DNA of 64,000 nucleotides, from assembly GCF_000301035.1 (NCBI RefSeq), contig NZ_JH932292.1:372001-436000 (forward strand). The letters run 5' to 3'. Made by a program: the position numbers and the translations under genes. The first letter of the stretch is position 1. Each line of letters starts with the position of its first letter. Source of the stretch: Facklamia hominis CCUG 36813. GTDB taxonomy: Bacteria; Bacillota; Bacilli; Lactobacillales; Aerococcaceae. Below the pieces are notes generated by a model. It did no database searches and had not been told where the DNA came from. It saw only the letters and a list, made by a program, of their open reading frames with translations. Positions 16,281-25,177 of the stretch are shown in pieces.

Positions 16281-17210
16281 TTATTCGCCAAAGGCAGCCG
16301 TTAATGGCGGTACCACTTGTTTTTTACGTGACACAATGCCTTTTAATTCAAATTCTTGATCTTCAATGGTCGTATTAAAGGCTTTTTCTAGGATACGAAT
16401 ATCATCCCCCACTGCTAAACCAATTGAGGTGGATTCCAGTACATCGGTGATCACTAGGAGATAAAGGGTCAAGCCTAATTCTTGACGCTTGTCTTCCATG
16501 ACTTTTAGTAATCCTTCTTTACGCTTCATCACTTCATCAAAACCGATCACGTTGCTTTGACCAACTCGGATTGTTTGGCCATTCATAATAAAGTTCTTAG
16601 CATCGCCATCCACAATGGATAGATCGCTTTGTTTAGAGAGATCAGCGCCCGCTCTTAAGAATTCCAAACCATATTCTTCGAGGTCTACGCCAGCAATTTC
16701 AGCCAGTTTGTGTGCGGCATCAATATCAATTTGAGTTGTCGTCGGTGATTTTAATAAGAGGGTATCAGAAATAATCGAGGATAACATAATCCCAGCATAA
16801 TTAGCCGGAATTTCTATATTATATTCGTGGAACATTTTGAATAAGACAGTCGCTGTACATCCAATCGGTTCACAACGATAGTATAGAGGTTGAGCGGTAT
16901 TAAAGCCGTTAATACGATGGTGATCAATGACATAGTCTACTTGAACTTGATCCAAGTCTTCCACTGATTGTTGGGGTTCATTATGGTCTACTAAAGCCAC
17001 ATGGGTCGTCTCGTTAGCAACCGTCTTGACCACCCGAGGTTTATCGAAGCCAAATTTTTCTAAGGCAAAAGCAGGCTCATCCGCCACTTCACCTAAAGCA
17101 ACTGCCTCTGCTTCATGACCTTGTTGATTTAAGAAATACGCAAAAGTCAAGGCTGAAGAAATCGCATCCGTATCTGGATTCTTATGGCCAAAAACTAAAT
17201 ATTTTGTCAT
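16281..17210 (-). CDS. ppaC: Manganese-dependent inorganic pyrophosphatase
   Basis: The 309-residue enzyme belongs to the DHH phosphoesterase superfamily, family II pyrophosphatase. It hydrolyses PPi released by biosynthesis in the cytoplasm. Metal-site motifs are VFGHKNPDTDAISSAL (residues 5-20), LVDHNEPQQS and YVIDHHRINGF (DHH), and the C-terminal substrate-binding segment contains SRKKQVVPPL. Length and motifs match the family well. No CBS or DRTGG insert is present. It is probably transcribed alone and converges on rqcH. Confidence 0.95.
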   Translation of the reverse strand: MTKYLVFGHKNPDTDAISSALTFAYFLNQQGHEAEAVALGEVADEPAFALEKFGFDKPRVVKTVANETTHVALVDHNEPQQSVEDLDQVQVDYVIDHHRINGFNTAQPLYYRCEPIGCTATVLFKMFHEYNIEIPANYAGIMLSSIISDTLLLKSPTTTQIDIDAAHKLAEIAGVDLEEYGLEFLRAGADLSKQSDLSIVDGDAKNFIMNGQTIRVGQSNVIGFDEVMKRKEGLLKVMEDKRQELGLTLYLLVITDVLESTSIGLAVGDDIRILEKAFNTTIEDQEFELKGIVSRKKQVVPPLTAAFGE

Positions 17211-17280
17211 GTTACTTCCTCCTAATAATCAATAAACTAGGTCTATTCTATCATTTTTAAGCAAAAAGTGAAACGCTAGC

Positions 17281-17480
17281 TAGGTATGAGACAATCTTTT
17301 TATTGTATTAGGATAGCTAATGGAGCGACTCGGCCTTTTATATGGCATGGAAGCGGGATTTGGAGCGGATCGGCCTTTTTTATTGTCTGAAAGTGGGCTT
17401 TAGAGTGGCTCAACCTTTTCATTGGCTAGAAGCCTAATTTGGAATAGTCTCTGCCTTTTTATGGCTTGCTGACGGATTAT
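17281..17480 (+). repeat. Degenerate tandem array, five 40-bp units
   Basis: Five adjacent 40-bp segments begin at 17281, 17321, 17361, 17401 and 17441. The two best units read TGGAGCGACTCGGCCTTTTA and TGGAGCGGATCGGCCTTTTT at their starts, and both continue into GGAAGCGGGATT / GAAAGTGGGCTT. The outer units are weaker. It fills most of the 288-bp gap between ppaC and the NERD-domain gene. It shows no clear sequence kinship with the 42-bp arrays. Confidence 0.65.
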
Positions 17481-17498
17481 GCTCAAATTTTCAAAAAA

Positions 17499-18359
17499 TT
17501 AAACCGTTTTTAATGCATAAAAGAGGGTTTTTCGGGAGATTTGACAATCTATAAAAGAATACAAAGTCTGAACACTCACCTTAGATCGACTTGGGTAGAG
17601 TGCACGATATTGATCCATCGCAATTTGAATAGCTTGATTTTTAGAAGAACTTTCCCCACAATCGCGACAGGTTAAGCGACGATTCTCAATCTCAAGATTA
17701 AAACTCCCGCAACGATTACAGCGTAATCCTCTTCTTAGTGCTTGCCATGTCTCCTGTGAGATGTCATCCACGCAAGCGAATTCTTGATTAACCACTTGAT
17801 TTATTAAATCCATGTCTGCTTGAACATAATCCGCTTGGTTCAAATTACAATCCTGAATTTTTTGAACGAGATATCGATTTAGTTGGTGTCGCATAACAAT
17901 ATCAAATGCTTCCTGACTATCCCAGATTACTTCCCCTTCAGGATGGATACTAATAAATGTACCAACAACGTTTAAACTTCTTTGTGTTTGTTGACTTAAT
18001 TCCTTAACTAATGTCATACGACGTCGCATCGCAGCAAATGGGTCATTATGGAAAGCTTCTCCTCTTAATGTTGCTTGTTGATTTTCATATTTCAATATTC
18101 CATTATAATTTTTAATTTCTATTACCCACCAGAGATGTCTAGCTAAAATTAAATAGTCAATCTGTGTTTTACCAGCGATATCAAGATTCAAATTGTGAAT
18201 CAATTTGATATTTTTTGGCAAATGACGCTTGAGATACTCATTGGCCTGCGCTTCTCCTTCAATCCCATATTTTAAAGCAAAATACTCACGCCATTCAGGA
18301 CTCCCCTTTTTTAAAGCACCACGATAATACAATTCTTGTAACTGTTGAAATTTTTGCAT
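17499..18359 (-). CDS. NERD-domain (nuclease-related) protein with zinc ribbon
   Basis: The 286-residue protein starts at the ATG giving MQKFQQLQEL, after AGAGGTGA. An N-terminal NERD domain covers about residues 30-130, with GIEGEAQANEYL, GKTQIDYLIL and WWVIEIKNYNG; the Glu, Asp and E-x-K residues match a PD-(D/E)XK-like active site. A zinc ribbon follows (CNRCGSFN...CRDCGESS, about 215-240). The last 35 residues (VSVQTLYSFIDCQISRKTLF) look like a helix-turn-helix. NERD proteins are poorly characterised and are thought to act on nucleic acids. The gene sits between a 40-bp and a 42-bp repeat array. Confidence 0.75.
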   Translation of the reverse strand: MQKFQQLQELYYRGALKKGSPEWREYFALKYGIEGEAQANEYLKRHLPKNIKLIHNLNLDIAGKTQIDYLILARHLWWVIEIKNYNGILKYENQQATLRGEAFHNDPFAAMRRRMTLVKELSQQTQRSLNVVGTFISIHPEGEVIWDSQEAFDIVMRHQLNRYLVQKIQDCNLNQADYVQADMDLINQVVNQEFACVDDISQETWQALRRGLRCNRCGSFNLEIENRRLTCRDCGESSSKNQAIQIAMDQYRALYPSRSKVSVQTLYSFIDCQISRKTLFYALKTV

Positions 18360-18539
18360 AGTCTCACCTCTTAACAATAAATATTAAGTAGGTTCTCAAA
18401 TGCGCTATATTCTTAAAAATTCTTGTTATCGAAAAATTTAAGAACTTTTAAAGCAACAGCTTCTAGAATTAAAAAATGCGAATTTGAATGGAAACCAGTA
18501 TTCTAAGTGACTCCAGTATAACTAGGCGAACTGATTTTG

Positions 18540-19295
18540 GTACACTCAAACAGGCTTACATTAACACTCGGCTTATATTTTTGTACTCTCAAGGGGTTGA
18601 GTGTTACAATTTGGCCCGGATTTGCTACTCACAGGGGGATGAGAGTTACAATTTGACCGGTTTTAGTACTCTCCAAGGGGCGAGTGTTACAATTTGACCC
18701 TAGTTTAGTACTCTCAAGGGATTGAGAGTTACAATTCGAACCTAGTTTACTACTCTCAAGGAGATGAGTGTTACAATTTGACCCAGTTTTTGTACTCTCA
18801 AAGGACTAAGAGTTACAATTCGACCCTGATTTGCTACTTTCAGACGACTAAGAGTTACAATTTGACCCAGTTTTTGTACTCTCAGGAAGACGTGAGTTAC
18901 AATTCAACCCGATTTTAGTACTCTCAAAGAGATGAGAGTTACAATTTGACTCGGATTTTGTACTCTCAGGAAGACGTGAGTTACAATTCGACCCGATTTT
19001 AGTACTCTCAAGGGAATGAGTGTTACAATTTGACCCGCGTTTAGTACTCTCAAGGAGATGAGTGTTACAATTTGACCCGAATTTTGTACTCTCAGAGAGA
19101 CGAGAGTTACAATTTGACCCGATTTTAGTACTCTCAAGGGAATGAGTGTTACAATTCGACCCTTATTTGGTACTCTCAGACGACTAAGAGTTACTATTCG
19201 ACCCTAGTTTAGTACTCTCAAAGGACCAAGAGTTACAATTTGACCCTAGTTTAGTACTCTCAAAGGACCGAGCGTTACAATTTCTCGCAGATTTA
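18540..19295 (+). repeat. Satellite array 2: 18 tandem 42-bp units
   Basis: Eighteen units start at 18540, 18583, 18625 and 18666, then every 42 bp to 19254; only the first three steps differ (43, 42 and 41 bp). A typical unit is GTACTCTCAAGGGATT, GAGAGTTACAATT, then GACCCNNNTTTTA. The core is GTACTCTC...GAGAGTTAC with a variable 7-8 base centre. Orientation and framework match array 1, but the centres are purine-rich (AGGGATT, AAGGACT) instead of CA/pyrimidine-rich. TGA codons in the equivalent plus frame rule out a shared coding function. It lies between parC and the NERD-domain gene; the remaining 18360-18539 stretch holds AT-rich DNA with no gene seen. Confidence 0.9.
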
Positions 19296-19364
19296 ACTCA
19301 CCTAAGTCTACCAAACACCCAAACCTAGCGACGCCTCCATCCTCCACTTTTAAATCAGCAATCA

Positions 19365-19404
19365 TCAAAAAAACAGCCCCCAAAAGCCTAACTTTCGGGG
19401 GCTG
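19365..19404 (-). terminator. Terminator of parE-parC
   Basis: CAGCCCCC and GGGGGCTG pair around a 15-base loop; seven T follow on the minus strand. Confidence 0.85.
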
Positions 19405-19430
19405 GTCACTCGATTTAACGAAGCGAAGGC

Positions 19431-21929
19431 CTAATCATCTTGTTCATCAAGCAATTTTAGCCTTGCAATATGAAGATTGGTCACTTGTCCTAACTTGTCC
19501 AGATCGGCCAAAGTCGATCCATTATTATACCGGCTCGTCAAAGGTATATCAAAAGCTTGAAGCTCCACTTGTTGACCAGTGTCTCCTTGAATGATTAAAG
19601 GCACATTCCCTTTAATTAAAGCGACCGCACCGATAATTCGATGAGGCTGGGCTTTCAATTCTTTGAGAATGAGATTACCGACGCTAGCTCGATTGGAAGC
19701 TGCAAATTCAGCCACATCGATTCGCTTCACATTGCCTCGCTGAGTCAGTAGGAAGACTTGAGGTCGGCTGAGTTCTTGATGAATGACAAAGGCTGCAGCC
19801 ACACAATCATCATCCTTCAACTTAATCGCCATCACCCCTTGAGCTTTCAAGCCTTGACTAGATATCTGATCAAGATTGAATCGTAAACCATAGGACCGTC
19901 GAGTCAAGAGTACCAGGTCATAACGCCCAGCTTGATGGGCTTGATAGGCAGCTACCAAGCGATCACTGGCATCTTGTAACTTAATCGCCTGTGCTGATCT
20001 TGTCTTATAGGATCTAAACGTCGTAAACTCGCTCAGCGGGGTTTGCTTAGCTCGGCCCTTAGCCGTCACTAATACAAGATTTGAACGGTCATCATTAATA
20101 TCCGCCGAATCCTGACTCATCGTTTGAGCAAAGACAGCCACAATCTCTTCGCCAGCTTCTAGTTGATAATTTTGCGACCAATGAATTCCTAAGTCTTTCC
20201 AACGAATATCCGGTAATTCGTTAACCGGAATATGAAGATAATTCCCACAGGAAGTTAGGACGACGATCGCATCATGGGTTGATAATTCACGCACAAAAAT
20301 TGGATAGTCCTGGTCACGCGACCCTAAATCTAGGGTGTCGGAGGCGCCAAAGGAACGAAGGGAAGTCCGCTTCATATAGCCTTCTCGGGTTACTGAAACA
20401 TACACCTGCTCTTGAGGAATCAAGAGGGTCCGTTCAACACTGACTTCTTTCACTTCTTCACGCAATTGAGTCCTTCTTGGGCTCGGAAAAGCCTTTTTAA
20501 CCTCTTTCAATTCTTTAATTAAAACCCGATTGAGACTTTTCTCATTTGCTAAAATATTCTGATACATTTGAATTTGTTCGTTCAAGTCCAACTTCTCAGC
20601 TTGCAAAGCGGTGATATCTGTATTAGTTAAACGATAGAGCTGCAAGGTAACGATCGCTTCCGCTTGCGCCATCGAGAAATCATACTGCTTAACCAAATTA
20701 TCCTTAGCATCCGCCTTATTCTCTGACTGGCGAATCGTCGCAATCACTTCATCTAAAATCGAAACCACCCGAATTAATCCATCCACAATATGCAGACGTT
20801 TTTGATCTTTATCTAAAAGGTATCGCGTCCGGCGGGTGACCACTTCTTTTTGATGATCCAGATAAGCCTCCAACATCCGTGGAAGCGAACAAACGACAGG
20901 GCGACGATTATCAATTGCAACCATATTAAAATGATAATTCACCTGAAGGTCGGTATTCTTATACAAATAAGCAAGAATCGCATCAGGATCCACATCTCGC
21001 TTAAGCTCAACCACAATTGAGACACCATTAATATCCGAGTCATCTCGAACATCCACAATTCCGTCAATCTTTTTATTCAAGCGAATCTCATCGATCTTCT
21101 GCACCAATTTGCCCTTATTAATATCATAAGGAATTTCACTGATAAGCAATTGACTCTTACCCGCTTTAAGGGACTCGACCTCAACTTTAGACCGAACCAC
21201 GACTTTACCCTGCCCAGTTTGATAGGCAGCTTTGAGATCGTCTAAACCTTCAATAATCGCTCCCGTTGGAAAATCAGGTCCTTTAATGAAATTCATAATC
21301 TGGTCTAGACTGACTGTTTTGCCATCATGTTCCAATAAATAAATCAAGGCATCAATCACTTCAGCCAGATTGTGTGGCGGAATATCGGTCGCATAGCCTG
21401 CCGAGATCCCAGTCGACCCGTTGACTAACAAATTAGGAAAACGTGCCGGTAAGACTCGGGGCTCTTCCAGGGTGTCGTCAAAATTCAACATCCAATCTAC
21501 CGTGTCTGCGTGAATGTCACTCAATAAGGATGAGGCAATCTTGGACAATCTTGCTTCGGTATACCGCATCGCTGCCGCTGGGTCTCCATCCATCGACCCG
21601 TTATTTCCATGCATATCAATTAAAGGCAGGCGATTCTTCCAAGATTGAGACATCCGAACCATGGCTTCATAGACCGATGAATCCCCATGAGGATGATAAT
21701 TACCAATCACATTCCCCACGGTCTTAGCCGACTTCCGATAAGGCTTGTCAGCCGTGTTCGAGTCTGCATACATGGCATAGAGAATCCGCCGTTGGACCGG
21801 TTTGAGTCCATCGCGAATATCTGGCAAAGCTCGATCCTGAATAATATATTTTGAATAGCGTCCAAAACGATCGCCGATGATCGCTGAAAAGTTCAATTCT
21901 TGAACGCCAGATTTTTCACTATTAGGCAT
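19431..21929 (-). CDS. parC: DNA topoisomerase IV subunit A
   Basis: The 832-residue protein is the DNA-cleaving subunit of topoisomerase IV, which unlinks daughter chromosomes. The N-terminal winged-helix region contains [20 protein letters not shown] and the quinolone-resistance region [17 protein letters not shown] with the sensitive-type Ser and acidic residues intact. The catalytic Tyr is in [12 protein letters not shown] (near residue 119). The C-terminal beta-pinwheel covers about residues 500-820. It lies 6 bp after parE, whose end supplies the ribosome site GAGGAG. ParC versus GyrA is decided by the downstream pairing with ParE and absence of a GyrA-box motif. Confidence 0.93.
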   Translation of the reverse strand: MPNSEKSGVQELNFSAIIGDRFGRYSKYIIQDRALPDIRDGLKPVQRRILYAMYADSNTADKPYRKSAKTVGNVIGNYHPHGDSSVYEAMVRMSQSWKNRLPLIDMHGNNGSMDGDPAAAMRYTEARLSKIASSLLSDIHADTVDWMLNFDDTLEEPRVLPARFPNLLVNGSTGISAGYATDIPPHNLAEVIDALIYLLEHDGKTVSLDQIMNFIKGPDFPTGAIIEGLDDLKAAYQTGQGKVVVRSKVEVESLKAGKSQLLISEIPYDINKGKLVQKIDEIRLNKKIDGIVDVRDDSDINGVSIVVELKRDVDPDAILAYLYKNTDLQVNYHFNMVAIDNRRPVVCSLPRMLEAYLDHQKEVVTRRTRYLLDKDQKRLHIVDGLIRVVSILDEVIATIRQSENKADAKDNLVKQYDFSMAQAEAIVTLQLYRLTNTDITALQAEKLDLNEQIQMYQNILANEKSLNRVLIKELKEVKKAFPSPRRTQLREEVKEVSVERTLLIPQEQVYVSVTREGYMKRTSLRSFGASDTLDLGSRDQDYPIFVRELSTHDAIVVLTSCGNYLHIPVNELPDIRWKDLGIHWSQNYQLEAGEEIVAVFAQTMSQDSADINDDRSNLVLVTAKGRAKQTPLSEFTTFRSYKTRSAQAIKLQDASDRLVAAYQAHQAGRYDLVLLTRRSYGLRFNLDQISSQGLKAQGVMAIKLKDDDCVAAAFVIHQELSRPQVFLLTQRGNVKRIDVAEFAASNRASVGNLILKELKAQPHRIIGAVALIKGNVPLIIQGDTGQQVELQAFDIPLTSRYNNGSTLADLDKLGQVTNLHIARLKLLDEQDD

Positions 21930-21935
21930 TTAGGA

Positions 21936-24092
21936 TCACTCCTCGAATAATTGAATTTGTTCCGTTTCTGAATCTAGGTCCCTTTTTGAAGACGATTTTA
22001 CTGGCTTCGTCGAAGCAGATTTTGGCTTTAGATTCTCTTCTAGATGGGTTTGCTTGGTGGAAGCTGCTGGATTCTTATCCGCAATCAACGCTTCTTTGGC
22101 TAGAGTCTCTTTAGAAACTTTAGAATCTTGCCAGGTCTGATTATCTTGTAGTAATGAATCCTCTTCATCCATGGTAAATTGAACATGAGATTCAATCCAC
22201 TTCCGTCTGGGCTCCACCTTAGCTCCCATCAAAGTGGATAGGCGTTTTTCAGATAAGGCCTCATCATCTAAGGTCACTCGAATCAGCAAGCGAGAGTCCG
22301 GATTCATGGTCGTCTCCCATAGTTGGTCGGCATTCATTTCCCCCAGACCTTTATAACGTTGTAAGGTATAGCCTTTCCCAACCTTTTTGATGGCTTGGGC
22401 TAATTCTTCATCCGTCCAAGCATATTCCACCTGTTCTTTCTTACCCTTGCCTTTAGAGACCTTATAGAGCGGTGGCATGGCAATATAGACCTTTCCTGCT
22501 TCGACCAAGGCCTTCATATAGCGATAGAAGAAGGTCAATAATAAGACTTGAATGTGAGCACCATCAGTATCCGCATCGGTCATGATGACGACTTTATCAT
22601 AATTAACTGCATCCAAATCAAAGTCAGGACCAACGCCTCCACCGATCGTATAGATCATGGTATTGATCTCTTCATTTTTCATAATTTCACTCAAAGAGGC
22701 TTTCTCCGTATTAATAACCTTTCCTCTTAAAGGTAAAATCGCTTGATACTTGCGGTCCCGGCCAAGCTTGGCTGAGCCTCCGGCAGAATCCCCTTCGACG
22801 AGGAAGAGTTCATTACGGCTCGCATCCTTCGATTGCGCTTTGGTTAACTTACCAGATATCAGCCGTTCTGATTGTTTATTGCTTGAGGAGGATCGTGAAG
22901 CATCTCGGGCTTTACGAGCAGCTTCCCGGGTTTGGCGGGCCTTGAGTGCTTTTCGCAAGATACTTTGGGCCCATTTGCCATTTTCAGCTAGAAAATAGCC
23001 CACCCGTTCCATGACCACACTTTCAACTAATGACCGAGCTTTGGGGGTCCCTAACTTGTCCTTGGTTTGTCCTTCGAATTGCAGATACTGCTCAGGAACA
23101 CGTAAAGATAGCACTGCCACTAAGCCTTCGCGCACGTCTGATCCTTCCAAGTTCTTATCCTTATCCTTGATCAAACCGACTTTACGACCGTAGTCATTAA
23201 AAGCCTTGGTAATCCCTGTTTTCATACCCGTCTCGTGGCTTCCACCACCAGCGGTTCGAACATTATTAGCAAAAGAAAGGATGGTCTCTGAATAACCGTC
23301 ATTATATTGCATTGCAAAATCAATCTCGAAGCCTTCTTCCTGGGCAGAAAAACTAATAATATCGCCCATAACTTCCTTATCCTCATTTAAATAGGCAATA
23401 AAATCAATAAGCCCCTTTTCATAATGAAAACTCTCTACTTGTTCCTTAGACTGATCGGTTAAATCAAAGCGGACGTCCTTCAAAAGAAAGGCAGATTCAC
23501 GTAAGCGTTCTGCCACTGTATCAAAACGAAAATGTGCCCCAGCAAAAATTTCAGGGTCTGGCATAAAGTGTACACGAGTTCCAGTTTGTCCTTTATTAGG
23601 GTGTTTGTGTTTCTTAAGTGGGGTGACTGGATGTCCCCCTTTTTCAAAGCGCATAAAATACTCATAATTATCGCGCCAAACAGTCACTTCCAACCAAGAG
23701 GATAGCGCATTGACGACCGAAGCTCCAACCCCGTGAAGACCGCCGGCTGATTTGTAACCGCCTTGCCCAAATTTACCGCCCGCATGAAGGACGGTAAAAA
23801 TAACTTGAACGGTTGGAATACCGGAAGCATGTTGCCCAACAGGCATCCCCCGCCCATTATCTTCAACAATTACCGATCCATCCGATTGAAGGCTCACTTG
23901 GATGTGGTCCGCAAAGCCGGATAAAGCCTCATCGACAGAATTATCAACGATTTCATAGATTAAATGGTGTAAACCTCTTTGGTCCGTCGAACCAATATAC
24001 ATACCTGGCCGTTTTCGAACGGCATCCAAGCCCTCCAGAATCTGAATCGCATCATCTTCATACTGCTTTAATGAATTTTTATCTTGGGCCAT
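21936..24092 (-). CDS. parE: DNA topoisomerase IV subunit B
   Basis: The 718-residue ATPase subunit has the GHKL motifs EIVDNSVDEALSGFADHI, VEDNGRGMPVG and GLHGVGASVVNALS, a transducer domain, and the TOPRIM motifs LFLVEGDSAGGSAKLGRD and IMTDADTDGAHIQ. After the usual C-terminus (QFTMDEEDSLLQDNQ, about residue 650) there is an extra tail of about 60 residues rich in Lys, Ser, Thr and Glu, ending QIQLFEE, which most ParE proteins lack. A promoter with TTGCCT-N18-TATGAT is visible upstream. It is co-transcribed with parC. Confidence 0.93.
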   Translation of the reverse strand: MAQDKNSLKQYEDDAIQILEGLDAVRKRPGMYIGSTDQRGLHHLIYEIVDNSVDEALSGFADHIQVSLQSDGSVIVEDNGRGMPVGQHASGIPTVQVIFTVLHAGGKFGQGGYKSAGGLHGVGASVVNALSSWLEVTVWRDNYEYFMRFEKGGHPVTPLKKHKHPNKGQTGTRVHFMPDPEIFAGAHFRFDTVAERLRESAFLLKDVRFDLTDQSKEQVESFHYEKGLIDFIAYLNEDKEVMGDIISFSAQEEGFEIDFAMQYNDGYSETILSFANNVRTAGGGSHETGMKTGITKAFNDYGRKVGLIKDKDKNLEGSDVREGLVAVLSLRVPEQYLQFEGQTKDKLGTPKARSLVESVVMERVGYFLAENGKWAQSILRKALKARQTREAARKARDASRSSSSNKQSERLISGKLTKAQSKDASRNELFLVEGDSAGGSAKLGRDRKYQAILPLRGKVINTEKASLSEIMKNEEINTMIYTIGGGVGPDFDLDAVNYDKVVIMTDADTDGAHIQVLLLTFFYRYMKALVEAGKVYIAMPPLYKVSKGKGKKEQVEYAWTDEELAQAIKKVGKGYTLQRYKGLGEMNADQLWETTMNPDSRLLIRVTLDDEALSEKRLSTLMGAKVEPRRKWIESHVQFTMDEEDSLLQDNQTWQDSKVSKETLAKEALIADKNPAASTKQTHLEENLKPKSASTKPVKSSSKRDLDSETEQIQLFEE

Positions 24093-24245
24093 TAGGTCAC
24101 CTACTTTTATTTATTAGTGTTTCGAATACGAATCAACTGTTTTATCATAGCAGACATATTAGCCTTTAGGCAAGGAAATGCCCATCTTATCAATCAGACC
24201 CCATAAAATGATAAATGAAATTTCCTTGATAAAAAAGCATAACAA

Positions 24246-24274
24246 TTGACATATTCAAACGATCATTATAATAT
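24246..24274 (+). promoter_or_regulatory. Promoter of the nitroreductase gene
   Basis: TTGACA (24246-24251) is followed by TAATAT at 17 bp or TATAAT at 15 bp. A consensus AAAGGAG precedes the ATG at 24308. Confidence 0.75.
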
Positions 24275-24307
24275 ACAATTATACAAAACATTTAAAGGAG
24301 TGAATGT

Positions 24308-24910
24308 ATGTCAAACTTTTTAGAAATTGCTAACAAACGCCGTACTCAATATATGATTGGTGGTGAAGCGAATCATTCGATCGAAGAAATCGCGGCAGAA
24401 TTAGCAAAAGTGATTACCGCTTCTCCTTCTGCTTTTAATTCACAGACTACTCGGTTGGTGATTGTAGCTGGATCGGCCAATCAAAAAGTCTGGGAAATAA
24501 TTGATGGCACACAAAAAGAAATCTTAGATGACGGTATGTACAGCTACTTCAAAGGTGTTTTTGAGACAGCTAAGAATGCAGTCGGTACCGTCCTCTTCTT
24601 CGAAGACCGTCAAGCACTTGAAGAAAAGGTCACAACGACCCCTGAGCGTCGTGAATTATATAAAGAACAAAATGCCGCCATGGCAGAATATGCTGCTTGG
24701 TTACGTTTAGCTGAATTAGGCTATGGAGCTAACCTACAACACTTTAATATTGGCTTCCAACAAGGCTTTGACCGGTCCATTAAAGAAGCCTTAGACTTAC
24801 CCGATCATTGGGAATTAAATGCCCAAATGTCTTTTGGTCCAGTTATCGAACCCGCACAAAACTTAGAAAAATTAAATCACGAAGAACAAGTTCGAATCAT
24901 TAAGGACTAG
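24308..24910 (+). CDS. Nitroreductase family protein (Frm2/YdgI-like)
   Basis: The 200-residue protein fits the FMN-dependent nitroreductase fold of the short Frm2-like branch. It starts with NFLEIANKRRTQYMIG, where the RRT segment binds FMN phosphate, and includes VLFFEDRQALEE, MAEYAAWLRLAELGYGANLQ and PDHWELNAQMSFG. It is expected to be a cytoplasmic NAD(P)H oxidoreductase for quinones or nitro compounds; the physiological substrate is unknown. The promoter is strong and expression is probably independent. It lies between parE and plsY, which are often neighbours in Lactobacillales. Confidence 0.8.
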   Translation: MSNFLEIANKRRTQYMIGGEANHSIEEIAAELAKVITASPSAFNSQTTRLVIVAGSANQKVWEIIDGTQKEILDDGMYSYFKGVFETAKNAVGTVLFFEDRQALEEKVTTTPERRELYKEQNAAMAEYAAWLRLAELGYGANLQHFNIGFQQGFDRSIKEALDLPDHWELNAQMSFGPVIEPAQNLEKLNHEEQVRIIKD

Positions 24911-24991
24911 GTCTTAAATGATTTTACTAATTGAGCTGATCCTTATTATCATAAGGATCACTAACTCTACACATTATTCGACTAATCAAAA

Positions 24992-25032
24992 CTACCCGAA
25001 AGGCCTCCTTGGTCCGATCGGGTAGCTTTTTT
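24992..25032 (+). terminator. Terminator after the nitroreductase gene
   Basis: CTACCCGA and TCGGGTAG form an 8-bp stem with an internal structured loop and are followed by CTTTTTTAG. A second hairpin without T run (TGATCCTTA/TAAGGATCA) lies at about 24940-24965. Confidence 0.75.
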
Positions 25033-25177
25033 AGGAACAATTTCAATGCGCTCTCTTTACTGATAAGCGTTCACCTTATCATCACTTCTTAATTAAGTCC
25101 CGTCTAACTAGCTCTATTGCCTTGTCCTCTTGCAAGGAGTCGTGATAGAATAGACTATATTGTAAAGGAGGATCAGC

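Noticed and set aside
18904-19137. 77-codon minus-strand ORF in array 2
   Set aside because: It is a by-product of the repeat period with no ribosome site or conserved frame.
18540-19295. CRISPR array
   Set aside because: Repeats are degenerate, the centres are only 7-8 bases and recur between units, and there are no cas genes in the window.
24935-24965. Terminator at the TGATCCTTA/TAAGGATCA hairpin
   Set aside because: There is no T run after it; the stronger hairpin at 24992-25032 serves as terminator.
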